64,000 nt of DNA from Arenimonas oryziterrae DSM 21050 = YC6267 (GCF_000420545.1 NZ_ATVD01000001.1:124001-188000), one strand, 5' to 3'; positions 19,912 to 30,027 are shown, numbered from the stretch's first letter. Program-made: numbers and translations. The notes: generated by a model from the letters alone, not told the origin.

Positions 19912-21282
19912 ATGGAACTGCGCCTCTACAACAATCTTCATCGCCGCCTGCAAACCTTCGAACCGCTCGATCCCGAGCGCGTGACGATGTACCTGTGCGG
20001 GCCCACCGTCTACAACTACGTGCACGTGGGCAATGCCCGCGGACCGGTCGTGTTCGACGTGCTGGCCAAGATGCTGCGTCGTCGTCATCCCAAGCTGGTC
20101 TTCGCCCGCAACATTACCGACGTCGACGACAAGATCAATACCGCGGCGCAGGAACTGGGCGTGCCGATCGCCACGATCACCGACAAGTTCACCGCGATCT
20201 ATCGCGAGGACATGGCGAAGCTGGGCATCGTGCCGCCGGATGTGGAGCCGCACGCGACCGCGCACATCGGTCAGATCATCGCGATGATCGAGCAGCTCAT
20301 CGCGCGCGGCCACGCCTACGTCGCCGAAGGTCATGTGCTGTTTTCGGTGGGAAGTTTCGCGGCCTATGGCGAGCTTTCTCGTCGTTCGACCGAAGACATG
20401 CTCGCCGGCGCGCGCGTCGAAGTGGCGCCGTACAAGAAGGACGCCGGCGATTTCGTGCTCTGGAAGCCGTCCACGCCCGATTTGCCGGGCTGGGATTCGC
20501 CCTGGGGCGTCGGCCGACCGGGCTGGCACATCGAGTGCTCGGCGATGGCAGCGGCCCACCTGGGCGAGACCATCGACATTCATGCCGGCGGCGTCGACCT
20601 GCAGTTCCCGCATCACGAGAACGAAGTCGCGCAAAGCACCTGCGCCCATGGCGGCAAGGTGTTCGCACGCTTCTGGGTGCACAACGGCATGCTCAATTTC
20701 GGCGGCGCGAAGATGTCCAAGTCGCTGGGCAATGTCAGCGTCCTGCACGAGCTGCTGGCGCAACAACCCGCGGAAGCCGTACGTCTGGCCCTGCTCTCCG
20801 CGCATTACCGGCAGCCGCTGGACTGGTCCGATGCCACGCTCGAGCAGGCGATCCGCACGCTCGATCGCCTGTACGGCACCTTGCGCGACCTGGCTTCGGT
20901 GACGGCCGACACGGTCGCCCTGCCCGCCAGCGTCGAAGAAGCCCTGTGCGACGACCTCAACACACCGGCGGCGCTGGCCGAAATTTCCCGGATCGCCGGC
21001 GAAGCCCGCAAGGCCGACACGCGCGAGGCGCAGCGACGGCTGAAAGGCGAGCTTCTGGCTGCCGGTGAAATCCTCGGCTTGCTGCAGCAGGATCCCGCCG
21101 CATGGTTCTCGCGCGGCAGCGCCGAGGGTGACGAAGCGCGCATCCAGGCCCTGGTCGACGAGCGCAATCTCGCCAAGCAATCGCGCGACTTCGCGCGTGC
21201 GGACGCCATCCGCAAACAGCTGGCCGACGAAGGCGTGCTGATCGAGGACACCGCCGCGGGCGTCCGTTGGCGCCGCGCGTGA
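19912..21282 (+). CDS. cysS: CysS, cysteinyl-tRNA synthetase
   Basis: Class I synthetase, 456 aa. The HIGH-type motif is YVHVGNARG after zinc ligand Cys29 ([11 protein letters not shown]); the second zinc region holds HIECSAMA and [16 protein letters not shown] is at residues 267-271. The C-terminal helical domain is complete. The start has no Shine-Dalgarno but the protein begins MELRLYNNL as in homologues. Confidence 0.96.
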   Translation: MELRLYNNLHRRLQTFEPLDPERVTMYLCGPTVYNYVHVGNARGPVVFDVLAKMLRRRHPKLVFARNITDVDDKINTAAQELGVPIATITDKFTAIYREDMAKLGIVPPDVEPHATAHIGQIIAMIEQLIARGHAYVAEGHVLFSVGSFAAYGELSRRSTEDMLAGARVEVAPYKKDAGDFVLWKPSTPDLPGWDSPWGVGRPGWHIECSAMAAAHLGETIDIHAGGVDLQFPHHENEVAQSTCAHGGKVFARFWVHNGMLNFGGAKMSKSLGNVSVLHELLAQQPAEAVRLALLSAHYRQPLDWSDATLEQAIRTLDRLYGTLRDLASVTADTVALPASVEEALCDDLNTPAALAEISRIAGEARKADTREAQRRLKGELLAAGEILGLLQQDPAAWFSRGSAEGDEARIQALVDERNLAKQSRDFARADAIRKQLADEGVLIEDTAAGVRWRRA

Positions 21283-21304
21283 TGTCGTTGCGCCGACGCA
21301 GCCC

Positions 21305-21748
21305 ATGATGTCCAGCCCCTTCCCCACCGAAGCCACCGCGGCCGAGGCGCAGCGCGCCATCGCGGAGGAGTTCGCGTTCTTCGGCGACTGGTCCGAGCGC
21401 TACCAGTACCTGATCGACCTGGGCAAACGCTTGCCCGCACTGCCCGACGAATGGAAGATCGAAGCCAATCGCCTGCTCGGTTGCCAGTCGATGGTCTGGA
21501 TCGTGCCCGAAGGCGATGCCGGCAAGCTCGTTTTCCACGCGATCAGCGATTCGACGATCGTCTCGGGACTGATCTACCTTGCCCTGCGCGTGTATTCCGG
21601 ACGCAGCGCCGCGGAAATCCTCGCGACGACGCCCGACTACATCGCCGACATCGGCCTGGCCAAACATCTTTCGCCCACCCGCAGCAACGGCCTGGCATCC
21701 TTGCTGCAATTCATCCAGCACACCGCGCGGCAGCACCTGCCCGCCTGA
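21305..21748 (+). CDS. SufE-family Fe-S cluster assembly protein
   Basis: 147 aa. SufE/CsdE-type sulfur acceptor that takes persulfide from a cysteine desulfurase; the acceptor is Cys60 in RLLGCQSMVWI. FGDWSERYQYLIDLGKRLP is the typical N-terminal helix. It follows cysS by 22 nt, so it is probably co-transcribed; no suf operon is in the window. Confidence 0.9.
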   Translation: MMSSPFPTEATAAEAQRAIAEEFAFFGDWSERYQYLIDLGKRLPALPDEWKIEANRLLGCQSMVWIVPEGDAGKLVFHAISDSTIVSGLIYLALRVYSGRSAAEILATTPDYIADIGLAKHLSPTRSNGLASLLQFIQHTARQHLPA

Positions 21749-21758
21749 CCGGAGTTCC

Positions 21759-23510
21759 ATGATGCGCCTTGCTCCCCGTCTGTTGACGTTTTGCCTGGGA
21801 GCGGCGCTTGCCGGTCCGATCGCCGCCGCCGACAACCCGATCGCCGTGCCCTCCCTCGCCGCGATGCCGGTCAATGCGCAGCGACTGGCACCGGTGTTGC
21901 TGCGCTTCGAAGCCGACCTCGCCAGTGTCGAGCACACGCACGACGTCACCGCGGGCCCGCAACGGGAAGCCGCATTGCGCTCGTTTTATCAGGGCTGGCA
22001 GCTTCGCCTGCGCGAATTCGACTATGCGACGCTGGCGCTCGAGGACCAGATCGACTTCGCCCTGCTCCAGCGCGAATTGAACTACCGCTTGCAGCAACTG
22101 GATTTCGAACGCCGCCGCTACGACCAGGCGGCCCCGCTGCTGCCCAAGGTGGACACGCTGATCGCGCTTGCCGAGGCGCGCCGCGCCCTGCAGTACGCCG
22201 ACGCCCGGCACAGCGCGGCCACCCTGGATGCCGCACGCAAGACCTTGGCCGACCTGCAGTCGCGCATCGACCATGATGCCAAGTCCGCGCCCGTGCAGAG
22301 CCCGATCGTCGCGTACCGTGCCGCGCGCCTGCTCGACGGCGTGCGCGAAGATCTCAAGGATTGGTACACGTTCTACAACGGCTACGATCCGGAATTCAGC
22401 TGGTGGAACAAGCAACCTTACGAGGCCCTCGACCGGCAGATGGAAAGCTACGCCAAACTGCTGCGCGACAAGCTCGCAGGCGCGTCCGATCCCGAGACCA
22501 TCATCGGCGACCCGATCGGCCGCGATGCGCTGGAAGCGGGATTGCAACACGAGATGATCCCGTACACGCCCGAGCAGATCATCACGCTCGCCGAACGCGA
22601 ACTCGCCTGGTGCCAGGGTGAGATGAGCAAGGCGGCCAAGGACATGGGCTACAGCGACTGGCATCAGGCGCTGGAGAAGATCAAGCTCGACAGCCCGCCA
22701 CTGGGCGAGCAGCCGAAACTGGTCGTGCAACTCGCCGACGAGGCGATCGACTATGTGACGCGCAACGATCTGGTCACCGTGCCCGAGTTGGCCAAACGCG
22801 ACTGGCGCATGACCATGCTCACGCCCGAGTACCAGTTGCAGGCGCCGTTTTTTCTCGGCGGCGAAGATGTCTGGGTCGCGTATCCGACCGACTCGATGCC
22901 GCAGGACAAGCGGCTGATGACGATGCGCGGCAACAACCGTTATTTCTCGCGCGCGGTCGTGCATCACGAGCTCATCCCCGGTCACCACCTGCAGTATTTC
23001 TACAACCAGCGCTACCAGCCGCAGCGCCAGCTGTTCGATACGCCGTTCTGGACCGAGGGTTGGGCCCTGTACTGGGAGTTCCAGCTATACGATCGCGGCT
23101 TCGCCAAGTCGCCCGAAGAAAAGCTCGGCATGCTGTTCTGGCGCAGCCATCGCGCCGCACGCATCCTGTTCTCGCTGTCGTTCCACATGGGCAAGATGAC
23201 GCCGCAGCAGGCGGTCGATCTGCTGGTGACGCGCGTGGGCCACGAACGCGAGAACGCGGCCGCAGAAGTGCGGCGCAGCTTTGCCGGCGACTACGGTCCG
23301 CTGTATCAGGCGGCGTACATGCTCGGCGGTCTGCAGTTCCGCGCCCTGCATCGTGAACTGGTCGAGTCCGGAAAGATGAGCGACCGGCAGTTCCACGACG
23401 CCATCCTCATGGGCGGTCCGATGCCGGTGTCGGTGGTGCGCTCGCGACTGCGCGGCGAAGCGCCAAAAGCCGACCTGCCGGCGGAGTGGAAGTTCTACGA
23501 AAACCTCTAG
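21759..23510 (+). CDS. DUF885-family periplasmic metallopeptidase
   Basis: 583 aa with a signal peptide (MMRLAPRLLTFCLGAALA, cleavage near AAA-DN). The DUF885 zinc motif HELIPGHH is at residues 403-410, followed by FWTEGWALYWE with the third ligand Glu. The start was chosen at 21759, with GGAG 4 nt upstream, rather than an in-frame start inside sufE. It is 10 nt after sufE. Substrate unknown; carboxypeptidase-like activity is inferred from the family. Confidence 0.85.
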   Translation: MMRLAPRLLTFCLGAALAGPIAAADNPIAVPSLAAMPVNAQRLAPVLLRFEADLASVEHTHDVTAGPQREAALRSFYQGWQLRLREFDYATLALEDQIDFALLQRELNYRLQQLDFERRRYDQAAPLLPKVDTLIALAEARRALQYADARHSAATLDAARKTLADLQSRIDHDAKSAPVQSPIVAYRAARLLDGVREDLKDWYTFYNGYDPEFSWWNKQPYEALDRQMESYAKLLRDKLAGASDPETIIGDPIGRDALEAGLQHEMIPYTPEQIITLAERELAWCQGEMSKAAKDMGYSDWHQALEKIKLDSPPLGEQPKLVVQLADEAIDYVTRNDLVTVPELAKRDWRMTMLTPEYQLQAPFFLGGEDVWVAYPTDSMPQDKRLMTMRGNNRYFSRAVVHHELIPGHHLQYFYNQRYQPQRQLFDTPFWTEGWALYWEFQLYDRGFAKSPEEKLGMLFWRSHRAARILFSLSFHMGKMTPQQAVDLLVTRVGHERENAAAEVRRSFAGDYGPLYQAAYMLGGLQFRALHRELVESGKMSDRQFHDAILMGGPMPVSVVRSRLRGEAPKADLPAEWKFYENL

Positions 23511-25009
23511 GGCTTGAGGTTGATCCAGGTCGACTTGAGCTCGGTGTATTTGTCGAAGGCGTGCAGGGATTTGTCACGCCCGTTGCCTGATTGCTTGTAG
23601 CCGCCGAACGGCGCGGTCATGTCGCCGCCGTCCCAATAGTTGACCCAGACGCTGCCCGCACGCAGTTTGCGCGCGACGCGGTGCGCGCGCGACAGATCGT
23701 TGGTCCAGACGCCCGCGGCCAGCCCGTAAGGCGAATCGTTGGCGATGCGCAGGGCCTCGTCTTCGCTGTCGAAACTGATTGCTGCCAGCACCGGCCCGAA
23801 GATCTCCTCCCGCGAGATCGTCATCTCGTGCGCGACCTCGTCGAAGATCGTCGGCTCGATGTAGTAGCCGCCGCTTTCCTGCAGCACGCGACGGCCACCC
23901 AGGGCCAGCCTGGCGCCTTCGGCCTGACCTTTGTCGATGTAGCCGAGCACGCGCTTCATCTGGCCTTCGTCGACCATGGCGCCCATAGGCGCACCCGGTT
24001 CGAAAGGATGCTTGGGCTGCATGCGCTTGCCCGCTTCCACGACCATGGCCAGGAATTCGTCCTTGATCGAACGCTCCACCAGCAATCGCGACGCCGCCGT
24101 GCACACCTCGCCCTGGTTATAGAAAATGCCGCTCGCCGCCGCGACGGCCGCGGACTTCAGGTCAGGCGCGTCGGCGAATACGATGTTCGGGCTCTTGCCG
24201 CCGCATTCCATGTACGCCCGCTTCATGTTCGAGCGACCGGCGCATTCGAGCAGGAACTTGCCGACCGCCGTCGAGCCCGTAAAAACCAGGCCGTCGACAT
24301 CCATGTGCAGCGCCAGCGGCTCGCCGGCACCCTTGCCGAAGCCAGGCACGACGTTGAACACGCCCGGTGGAATACCCGCCTCCATCGCCAGCTCAGCCAG
24401 TCGGATCGCGGTCAGCGGGGATTTTTCCGACGGCTTGAGTACGACCGAATTGCCCATCGCCAACGCCGGCGCGATCTTCCATGCCGCCATGAGCATCGGG
24501 AAATTCCACGGCACGATCGCGCCGATCACTCCCAACGGCTCGCGCGTGACCAGACCGAGCTCGTCGCGGCCGGTCGGCGCGATTTCATCGTAGACCTTGT
24601 CGATTGCTTCGCCGGTCCAGTTCATGCAGCGCACGGTCGCGGCGACGTCGACCTGGAGCGCGTCGCTGACCGGCTTGCCCATGTCCAGCGATTCGAGCAG
24701 GGCGAGTTCTTCGCCGTGCGCTTCGATCAGCTGGGCGAACTTGATGAGGGTGCGCTTGCGATGCACGGGCGAGCTTGCCGACCACAGGCCCTTGTCGAAT
24801 GCGCGGCGCCCGGCTTCGACGGCGCGATTGATGTCCTCGGACTCGCATTCGGCGACCGCCACGATCACGCGTCCGTCGATCGGGCTGATGCAATCGAAGG
24901 TCTTGCCCGAGGCCGCGTCGGCATAGCCGCCGTCGATGAAGGCCTGGCTGCGGATTTCCAGCGCGTTGGCGCGGGCCTGCCATTCTTCGCGGGATTGGGG
25001 CTTGCTCAT
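23507..25009 (-). CDS. Aldehyde dehydrogenase, PuuC-like
   Basis: 500-aa NAD(P)-dependent ALDH. Catalytic Cys in NQGEVCTAASRL, general-base Glu in YMECGGKSPN, cofactor loop FTGSTAVGK. Overall closest by memory to gamma-glutamyl-gamma-aminobutyraldehyde dehydrogenase (PuuC). It lies directly downstream of the PuuR-like regulator, so polyamine-derived aldehydes are the likely substrate. The ATG at 25009 begins the mature family N-terminus; the frame remains open far upstream across the regulator gene but that part is not coding. Its stop overlaps the convergent DUF885 stop by 4 nt. Confidence 0.88.
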   Translation of the reverse strand: MSKPQSREEWQARANALEIRSQAFIDGGYADAASGKTFDCISPIDGRVIVAVAECESEDINRAVEAGRRAFDKGLWSASSPVHRKRTLIKFAQLIEAHGEELALLESLDMGKPVSDALQVDVAATVRCMNWTGEAIDKVYDEIAPTGRDELGLVTREPLGVIGAIVPWNFPMLMAAWKIAPALAMGNSVVLKPSEKSPLTAIRLAELAMEAGIPPGVFNVVPGFGKGAGEPLALHMDVDGLVFTGSTAVGKFLLECAGRSNMKRAYMECGGKSPNIVFADAPDLKSAAVAAASGIFYNQGEVCTAASRLLVERSIKDEFLAMVVEAGKRMQPKHPFEPGAPMGAMVDEGQMKRVLGYIDKGQAEGARLALGGRRVLQESGGYYIEPTIFDEVAHEMTISREEIFGPVLAAISFDSEDEALRIANDSPYGLAAGVWTNDLSRAHRVARKLRAGSVWVNYWDGGDMTAPFGGYKQSGNGRDKSLHAFDKYTELKSTWINLKP

Positions 25010-25041
25010 GGCGGACTCCGGGGATGGTTGCGATGGGGCGG

Positions 25042-25075
25042 CCCTCACCCCGGCCCTCTCCCGGCGGGAGAAGGA
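25042..25075. repeat. CCCTCACC/GGGAGAGGG-type repeat, copy 2
   Basis: CCCTCACCCCGGCCCTCTCC followed by CGGCGGGAGAAGGAG, in the opposite orientation to copy 1 and lying between the regulator and the ALDH gene. Confidence 0.75.
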
Positions 25076-25083
25076 GAACAGCG

Positions 25084-25632
25084 TTAGAAGGTGGGCGGCG
25101 TGCTGGCGCTGACCAGGATCGCGGGTTCGCTGCCGACATTGCGAAAACGATGCGGCGTGCGGCTTTCGAAATAGTAGGCTTCGCCCGGACCCAGCACGCG
25201 GATGCGGTCGCCGACGGTGATTTCCACCTGTCCTTGCACGATCACGCCGCCTTCCTCGCCATCGTGCGCGAGCATGGTTTCGCCTGTGTCGCTGCCCGGT
25301 GGCATGACTTCGCGGAGGATGCACATCTGGCGCGCACCGCGGCGCTTGCCGACCAGGAAGTAGTGGATATCGTTGTTGCCCAGGTCCGGCAGATCGTCGG
25401 CCGAATAGAAGGGGCCGTCCTGGCTGTCGTTGTCCATGTCCAAGGTGAAGAAGTCGGCCAGCGAGATCGGAATGCCGTCCAGCACCTTCTTCAGTGAACT
25501 TACCGACGGACTGACCTTGTTCTGCTCGATCAGGGAGATCGTGCTGTTGGTGACACCCACACGTTTGGCGAGCTCGCGCTGGCTCAATCCCTTGCCAGTA
25601 CGTACCGATTGCAGACGCGAGCCGATGTCCAT
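25084..25632 (-). CDS. XRE-cupin transcriptional regulator, PuuR-like
   Basis: 182 aa. N-terminal XRE helix-turn-helix (LSQRELAKRVGVTNSTISLIE) and a C-terminal cupin (PGSDTGETMLAHDGEEGGV ... EAYYFESRTPHRF) typical of PuuR, the putrescine-utilisation repressor. Divergent from the transaminase gene, whose shared promoter region has three repeats suited to it. Effector not visible; putrescine or a related amine inferred. Confidence 0.88.
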   Translation of the reverse strand: MDIGSRLQSVRTGKGLSQRELAKRVGVTNSTISLIEQNKVSPSVSSLKKVLDGIPISLADFFTLDMDNDSQDGPFYSADDLPDLGNNDIHYFLVGKRRGARQMCILREVMPPGSDTGETMLAHDGEEGGVIVQGQVEITVGDRIRVLGPGEAYYFESRTPHRFRNVGSEPAILVSASTPPTF

Positions 25633-25659
25633 GGAAAGCCTGATTTTTGTGATGCGGAA

Positions 25660-25739
25660 TATTTAACACCCGGGGCCCGCATGGTCAATTATTCAACAGA
25701 ACGCATCGTGTTGTAAATTTTATTCAACACTGATAGCTT
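25660..25739. promoter_or_regulatory. Divergent puuR/aminotransferase control region with three repeats
   Basis: Direct repeats TATTTAACA (25660), TATTCAACA (25690) and TATTCAACA (25721) are 30 and 31 bp apart, so they lie on the same helix face. The minus-strand promoter (-35 TTGACC 25688-25683, -10 TTAAAT 25666-25661, 16-nt spacer) is bracketed by the first two repeats; the third lies in the spacer of a plus-strand promoter (-35 TTGTAA 25711, -10 TAGCTT 25734, 17 nt). The layout fits coordinated repression of both directions. Confidence 0.65.
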
Positions 25740-25767
25740 GCCCCAAAACACGCGCCGAGCCCGTCCG

Positions 25768-27153
25768 ATGAGCATGAATTCCGCCGATTCCCCGTCCGCG
25801 CACGCCGCCCTGGGAGACGCCTACGAGGCGCAGGCCCGGAGCGCGCCGGAACGACTGGACGCCTTCTGGATGCCGTTCACGGCAAACCGGCAGTTCAAGC
25901 AGCATTCGCGCCTGCTCGCCAGCGCCAGGGACATGCATTACACGACCGTGGACGGGCGCCAGGTGCTCGACGGCGTTGCCGGCCTTTGGTGCTGCAATGC
26001 CGGCCACGGCCGGACACGGATCATCGAGGCCGTCAGCCGGCAGATCGCAACCCTGGATTTCGCGCCGACTTTCCAGATGGGCCATCCCCTGCCCTTCGTC
26101 CTCGCCGAACGCCTGGCCGCCATCGCGCCCGATCCGCTCAAGCATGTCTTTTTCACCAATTCGGGCTCCGAATCGGTCGATACCGCCCTGAAAATCGCAC
26201 TCGCCTATCACCGCGCGCGCGGCGAGGGTCAGCGCACCCGCCTCATCGGTCGCGAAAAGGGTTACCACGGCGTCGGTTTCGGCGGCATGTCGGTCGGCGG
26301 CATGGTCAACAACCGCAAGTTCTTCGGGCCCATGCTGCCCGGCGTGGACCATCTGCGGCATACGCTCGACATTTCGCGCAATGCGTTTTCGCGTGGTCTG
26401 CCCAAGCACGGCGCGGAATTGGCCGATGACCTCGAACGTCTCGTGCAACTGCACGACGCCAGCACGATCGCGGCCGTCATCGTCGAGCCCGTGTCCGGCT
26501 CCGCGGGCGTGGTTTTGCCGCCCGAGGGCTACCTCAAGCGTCTGCGCGAGATCTGCGACAAACACGGCATCCTGCTGATCTTCGACGAAGTGATCACTGG
26601 CTATGGCCGCGTCGGCAATGCGTTTGCCGCGCAGCGTTTCGGCGTCACCCCGGACATGATCACCACCGCGAAAGGGCTCACCAACGGCAGCGTGCCCATG
26701 GGCGCGGTGTTCGTGTCGAACGCGATCCACGACGCCTTCATGCAGGGCCCAGAGGGCGTCATCGACCTGTTCCATGGCTACACCTATTCGGGCCATCCGC
26801 TTGCCTGTGCCGCCGCCCTGGCTACGCTCGACACCTATGCCGAAGAGAAACTATTCGACAAGGCGCTCGACATCGGAGCGTTCTGGGAAGAATCCATCCA
26901 CGCGCTGAGGGACCTGCCCCACGTCATCGACATCCGCAATTTTGGCCTGATCGGCGCGATCGAACTGGCGCCGCGCGAGGGCAAACCGGGTTCGCGCGCG
27001 TTCGATGTGTTCACCAAGTGCTTCCACGACAAGGACTTGCTGATCCGTACGACGGGGGATGTTGTCGCGTTGTCGCCGCCGCTGATCCTGGATAAATCGC
27101 ATATCGGACAGATTTTCGGCCGCCTCGCCGAAGCGATCCGCGAAACGGCTTAG
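25768..27153 (+). CDS. Omega-amino acid:pyruvate aminotransferase
   Basis: Class III PLP aminotransferase, 461 aa. PLP lysine in ITTAKGLTNGSVPMGAV, cofactor Asp in LIFDEVITGYGRVG, and the GFGGMSVGGMVNNRKFFG signature of beta-alanine/omega-amino acid:pyruvate transaminase. It moves the terminal amino group of beta-alanine, GABA or amines to pyruvate, giving alanine. The start ATG at 25768 (or 25774) follows the divergent promoter; an ATG-type start at 25738 lies inside the promoter and is unlikely. The product alanine would be recycled by the next gene. Confidence 0.88.
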   Translation: MSMNSADSPSAHAALGDAYEAQARSAPERLDAFWMPFTANRQFKQHSRLLASARDMHYTTVDGRQVLDGVAGLWCCNAGHGRTRIIEAVSRQIATLDFAPTFQMGHPLPFVLAERLAAIAPDPLKHVFFTNSGSESVDTALKIALAYHRARGEGQRTRLIGREKGYHGVGFGGMSVGGMVNNRKFFGPMLPGVDHLRHTLDISRNAFSRGLPKHGAELADDLERLVQLHDASTIAAVIVEPVSGSAGVVLPPEGYLKRLREICDKHGILLIFDEVITGYGRVGNAFAAQRFGVTPDMITTAKGLTNGSVPMGAVFVSNAIHDAFMQGPEGVIDLFHGYTYSGHPLACAAALATLDTYAEEKLFDKALDIGAFWEESIHALRDLPHVIDIRNFGLIGAIELAPREGKPGSRAFDVFTKCFHDKDLLIRTTGDVVALSPPLILDKSHIGQIFGRLAEAIRETA

Positions 27154-27166
27154 TACAATGGGCGGC

Positions 27167-27198
27167 CCGGTCCTGCGGCAGGCTGGAACCTGGACCGG
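27167..27198 (+). promoter_or_regulatory. Structured 5' leader of ald
   Basis: CCGGTCC (27167-27173) pairs with GGACCGG (27192-27198), enclosing a smaller AGG/CCT stem. It lies between a -10-like TACAAT (27154-27159) and the ald start. No T-run follows, so it is not an intrinsic terminator, and I recognise no known riboswitch. Confidence 0.35.
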
Positions 27199-27240
27199 CG
27201 AAAACGAACAACAACGCTTCGTGCCCCGGGAGGGCAAATC

Positions 27241-28356
27241 ATGCTTATCGGCGTCCCCAAGGAAATCAAGAACCACGAGTACCGCATCGGCCTGACGCCT
27301 TCGGGCGCGCGCGAGCTGATCGCGAACGGCCACAAGGTCATCGTGCAGCGCGACGGCGGCAAGGCCATTGGCCTGACCAATGAGCTGTACGCCAAAGCCG
27401 GTGCCGAGATCGTGGACACGGCGGAAGAAATCTTCCGGCGCGCGGACATGATCATCAAGGTCAAGGAACCGCAGCCGAACGAATGCAAGATGCTGCGCCC
27501 GGGCCAGGTGCTCTATACCTATCTGCATCTCGCGCCGGATCCGGAACAGACCAAGGCGCTGGTCGCCTCGGGCGCGACCTGCATCGCGTACGAAACCGTC
27601 ACCGATCGCAAGGGCGGCCTGCCGCTGCTCGCGCCGATGAGCGAAGTCGCCGGTCGCATGTCGATCCAGGCCGGCGCGCATGCGCTGGAGAAAGCGCAGG
27701 GCGGTTCCGGCGTGCTGCTGGGCGGCGTGCCGGGTGTGAAGCCGGCGGAAGTGCTGGTCATCGGCGGCGGCGTGGTCGGCATCAATGCCGCGCGCATGGC
27801 GATGGGCCTGAACGCGCACGTGACCATCCTCGATCGTTCGCTCGATCGCCTGAAGTATCTCGACGAGGTCTATGGTGACCGGCTCACCACGATCTATTCG
27901 ACGCACGATGCGATCGAAGAGCGCCTGCCCGATACCGATCTGGTCATCGGTGCGGTGCTGATTCCGGGCGCGGCTGCACCCAAGCTCGTTTCGCGCGATC
28001 AGCTCAAGCTGATGCGTCCGGGTTCGGTGCTCGTCGACGTCGCGATCGATCAGGGTGGCTGCTTCGAGACCAGCAAGGCGACGACGCACCAGAATCCGAC
28101 CTACGAAGTGGACGGCATCATCCACTACTGCGTCGCGAACATGCCCGGCGGCGTTGCGCGCACGTCTACGTTCGCTCTGACCAATGCCACCCTGCCCTTC
28201 GCCGTGCAGCTGGCCAACAAGGGCGCGAAAACGGCCATGCTCGCCGACGAGCATCTGCTCAACGGCCTCAACGTGCATGCTGGCAAGCTGACCTACGAAG
28301 CCGTGGCCAAGGATCTGGGCTACGAATACGTGCCGGCGGCAAAAGCGCTGGCGTAA
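27241..28356 (+). CDS. ald: Ald, alanine dehydrogenase
   Basis: NAD-dependent interconversion of L-alanine with pyruvate and ammonia. 371 aa; starts [20 protein letters not shown], substrate loop VKEPQPNE, catalytic His in YTYLHLAPD, Rossmann [20 protein letters not shown] strong GGGAGGG site precedes the ATG. Between the transaminase and mmsA it would regenerate the pyruvate used by the transaminase. Confidence 0.95.
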   Translation: MLIGVPKEIKNHEYRIGLTPSGARELIANGHKVIVQRDGGKAIGLTNELYAKAGAEIVDTAEEIFRRADMIIKVKEPQPNECKMLRPGQVLYTYLHLAPDPEQTKALVASGATCIAYETVTDRKGGLPLLAPMSEVAGRMSIQAGAHALEKAQGGSGVLLGGVPGVKPAEVLVIGGGVVGINAARMAMGLNAHVTILDRSLDRLKYLDEVYGDRLTTIYSTHDAIEERLPDTDLVIGAVLIPGAAAPKLVSRDQLKLMRPGSVLVDVAIDQGGCFETSKATTHQNPTYEVDGIIHYCVANMPGGVARTSTFALTNATLPFAVQLANKGAKTAMLADEHLLNGLNVHAGKLTYEAVAKDLGYEYVPAAKALA

Positions 28357-28364
28357 CCGACAAC

Positions 28365-28392
28365 TTCCCTCTCCCGTCAGCGGGAGAGGGAA
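28365..28392. repeat. CCCTCTCCC/GGGAGAGGG hairpin, copy 3
   Basis: Perfect 12-bp stem TTCCCTCTCCCG/CGGGAGAGGGAA with a TCAG loop, between ald and mmsA. It is the core of the repeat family at 17915 and 25042. No T-run, so not an obvious terminator. Confidence 0.75.
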
Positions 28393-28433
28393 TCGATGTT
28401 TCGTTCAATGTTGCTTCCGGAAGACCCATCGCC

Positions 28434-29942
28434 ATGACTGAAACCCCCGCCACCCTTGCGCACTTCATCCACGGAAAGGAAGTCGCGGGAACCAGCGGGC
28501 GTTTCGGCGACGTTTTCGATCCAGCAACGGGGCGGATCACCGGGCGCTTGCCGCTCGCCTCGAAAGCCGAAGTGGAAGAAGCGATTTCGATAGCATCGGC
28601 CGCGTTTCCCGCCTGGGCCGCGACCACGCCGCTCAACCGCGCACGCGTGCTGTTCCGGTTCAAAGCCTTGCTAGAGCAGCATGCGGACGAAATTGCGTTG
28701 GCGATCACGCGCGAGCACGGCAAGGTTCTGTCCGACGCGCGCGGGGAACTGACCCGCGGCATCGAAGTCGTCGAATTCGCCTGCGGCATTCCGCAATTGC
28801 TCAAGGGCGAGCACTCGATGAACGTCGGCAGCGGCGTCGACAGCTACAGTGAATATTCTCCGCTCGGCGTCGTCGCCGGCATCACCCCGTTCAATTTTCC
28901 CTGCATGGTGCCGATGTGGATGTTTCCCATCGCGATCGCCTGTGGCAACACCTTCATCCTCAAACCATCCGAGCGCGATCCGACGCCGACGATGATCCTG
29001 GCCCGGCTGCTCAGTCAAGCCGGCCTGCCCGACGGCGTGTTCAACGTCTTACACGGCGACAAGGAAGCCGTCGACACCCTGCTCGACGATCCGCGCGTGC
29101 AGGCGGTGAGCTTCGTGGGCTCGACGCCGATCGCCGAATATCTGTATGCCCGCGGCAGCGCCGCCGGCAAACGCGTGCAGGCACTGGGCGGCGCCAAGAA
29201 CCACATGGTCGTGATGCCCGATGCCGACATGGATCAGGCCGCGAATGCACTGCTGGGCGCGGGCTATGGCTCGGCAGGTGAACGCTGCATGGCGATTTCC
29301 GTCGCGGTCTGCGTGGGAGACGCCACGGCGGACGCACTGGTGTCGCGTCTCAAACCGATGGTCGAAGGATTGCGTGTCGGTCCGGGCTGCCAGGGCGATC
29401 CCGACATGGGCCCGCTGGTCACTGGCGCACATCGGGACAAGGTACGGGGCTACGTCGATCTGGGTGTCAGCGAAGGCGCCGAGCTGATCGTGGATGGCCG
29501 GGCACTGAAAGTCGCTGGTCACGAGGCCGGTTTCTACCTGGGCGGCTGCCTGTTCGACCGGGTCACGCCGGAGATGCGCATCTATCGCGAAGAAATATTC
29601 GGACCGGTGTTGTGCATCGTCCGCGTCCCCGATTTCAACCGCGCGGTGGCCCTGGTCAACGAACACGAGTACGGCAACGGCACGGCGATCTTCACGCGCG
29701 ACGGCGATGCCGCACGCCAGTTCGCCCATGGCATCCAAGTCGGTATGGTCGGCATCAATGTCCCGATTCCGGTGCCGATGGCCTTCCACAGTTTCGGCGG
29801 CTGGAAGCGTTCCCTATTCGGGCCCCTGCACATGCATGGTCCGGACGGCGTGCGTTTCTACACGCGGCTCAAGACGATTACCGCACGCTGGCCGACCGGC
29901 ATTCGCGCCGGCGCCGAGTTCAGCATGCCGACAATGAAGTAG
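28434..29942 (+). CDS. mmsA: MmsA, CoA-acylating methylmalonate/malonate-semialdehyde dehydrogenase
   Basis: 502-aa ALDH of the CoA-dependent type. [29 protein letters not shown] and [17 protein letters not shown] are MmsA signatures; catalytic Cys in [12 protein letters not shown]-terminal [18 protein letters not shown]. It converts (methyl)malonate semialdehyde to acetyl-/propionyl-CoA and CO2. Beside the omega-transaminase, malonate semialdehyde from beta-alanine is the likely substrate. Confidence 0.93.
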   Translation: MTETPATLAHFIHGKEVAGTSGRFGDVFDPATGRITGRLPLASKAEVEEAISIASAAFPAWAATTPLNRARVLFRFKALLEQHADEIALAITREHGKVLSDARGELTRGIEVVEFACGIPQLLKGEHSMNVGSGVDSYSEYSPLGVVAGITPFNFPCMVPMWMFPIAIACGNTFILKPSERDPTPTMILARLLSQAGLPDGVFNVLHGDKEAVDTLLDDPRVQAVSFVGSTPIAEYLYARGSAAGKRVQALGGAKNHMVVMPDADMDQAANALLGAGYGSAGERCMAISVAVCVGDATADALVSRLKPMVEGLRVGPGCQGDPDMGPLVTGAHRDKVRGYVDLGVSEGAELIVDGRALKVAGHEAGFYLGGCLFDRVTPEMRIYREEIFGPVLCIVRVPDFNRAVALVNEHEYGNGTAIFTRDGDAARQFAHGIQVGMVGINVPIPVPMAFHSFGGWKRSLFGPLHMHGPDGVRFYTRLKTITARWPTGIRAGAEFSMPTMK

Positions 29943-30027
29943 CACGCTTCGAAAGACCGGTGACGCTCGTCCCGGCGACTGCGCTCTGCAGGGAACGACG
30001 AGTGGACTGCTTGCTCCGGAGCCCACC

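Noticed and set aside
19771-21360. 529-codon open frame opposite cysS
   Set aside because: Shadow of cysS; no domain, and the plus strand has intact synthetase motifs.
23591-25087. 498-codon plus-strand frame opposite the ALDH gene
   Set aside because: Shadow frame; its composition is His/Arg/Gln-rich and no domain is seen.
25010-25669. N-terminal extension of the ALDH reading frame across the regulator gene
   Set aside because: It overlaps the XRE-cupin gene out of frame; the ALDH family N-terminus begins at 25009.
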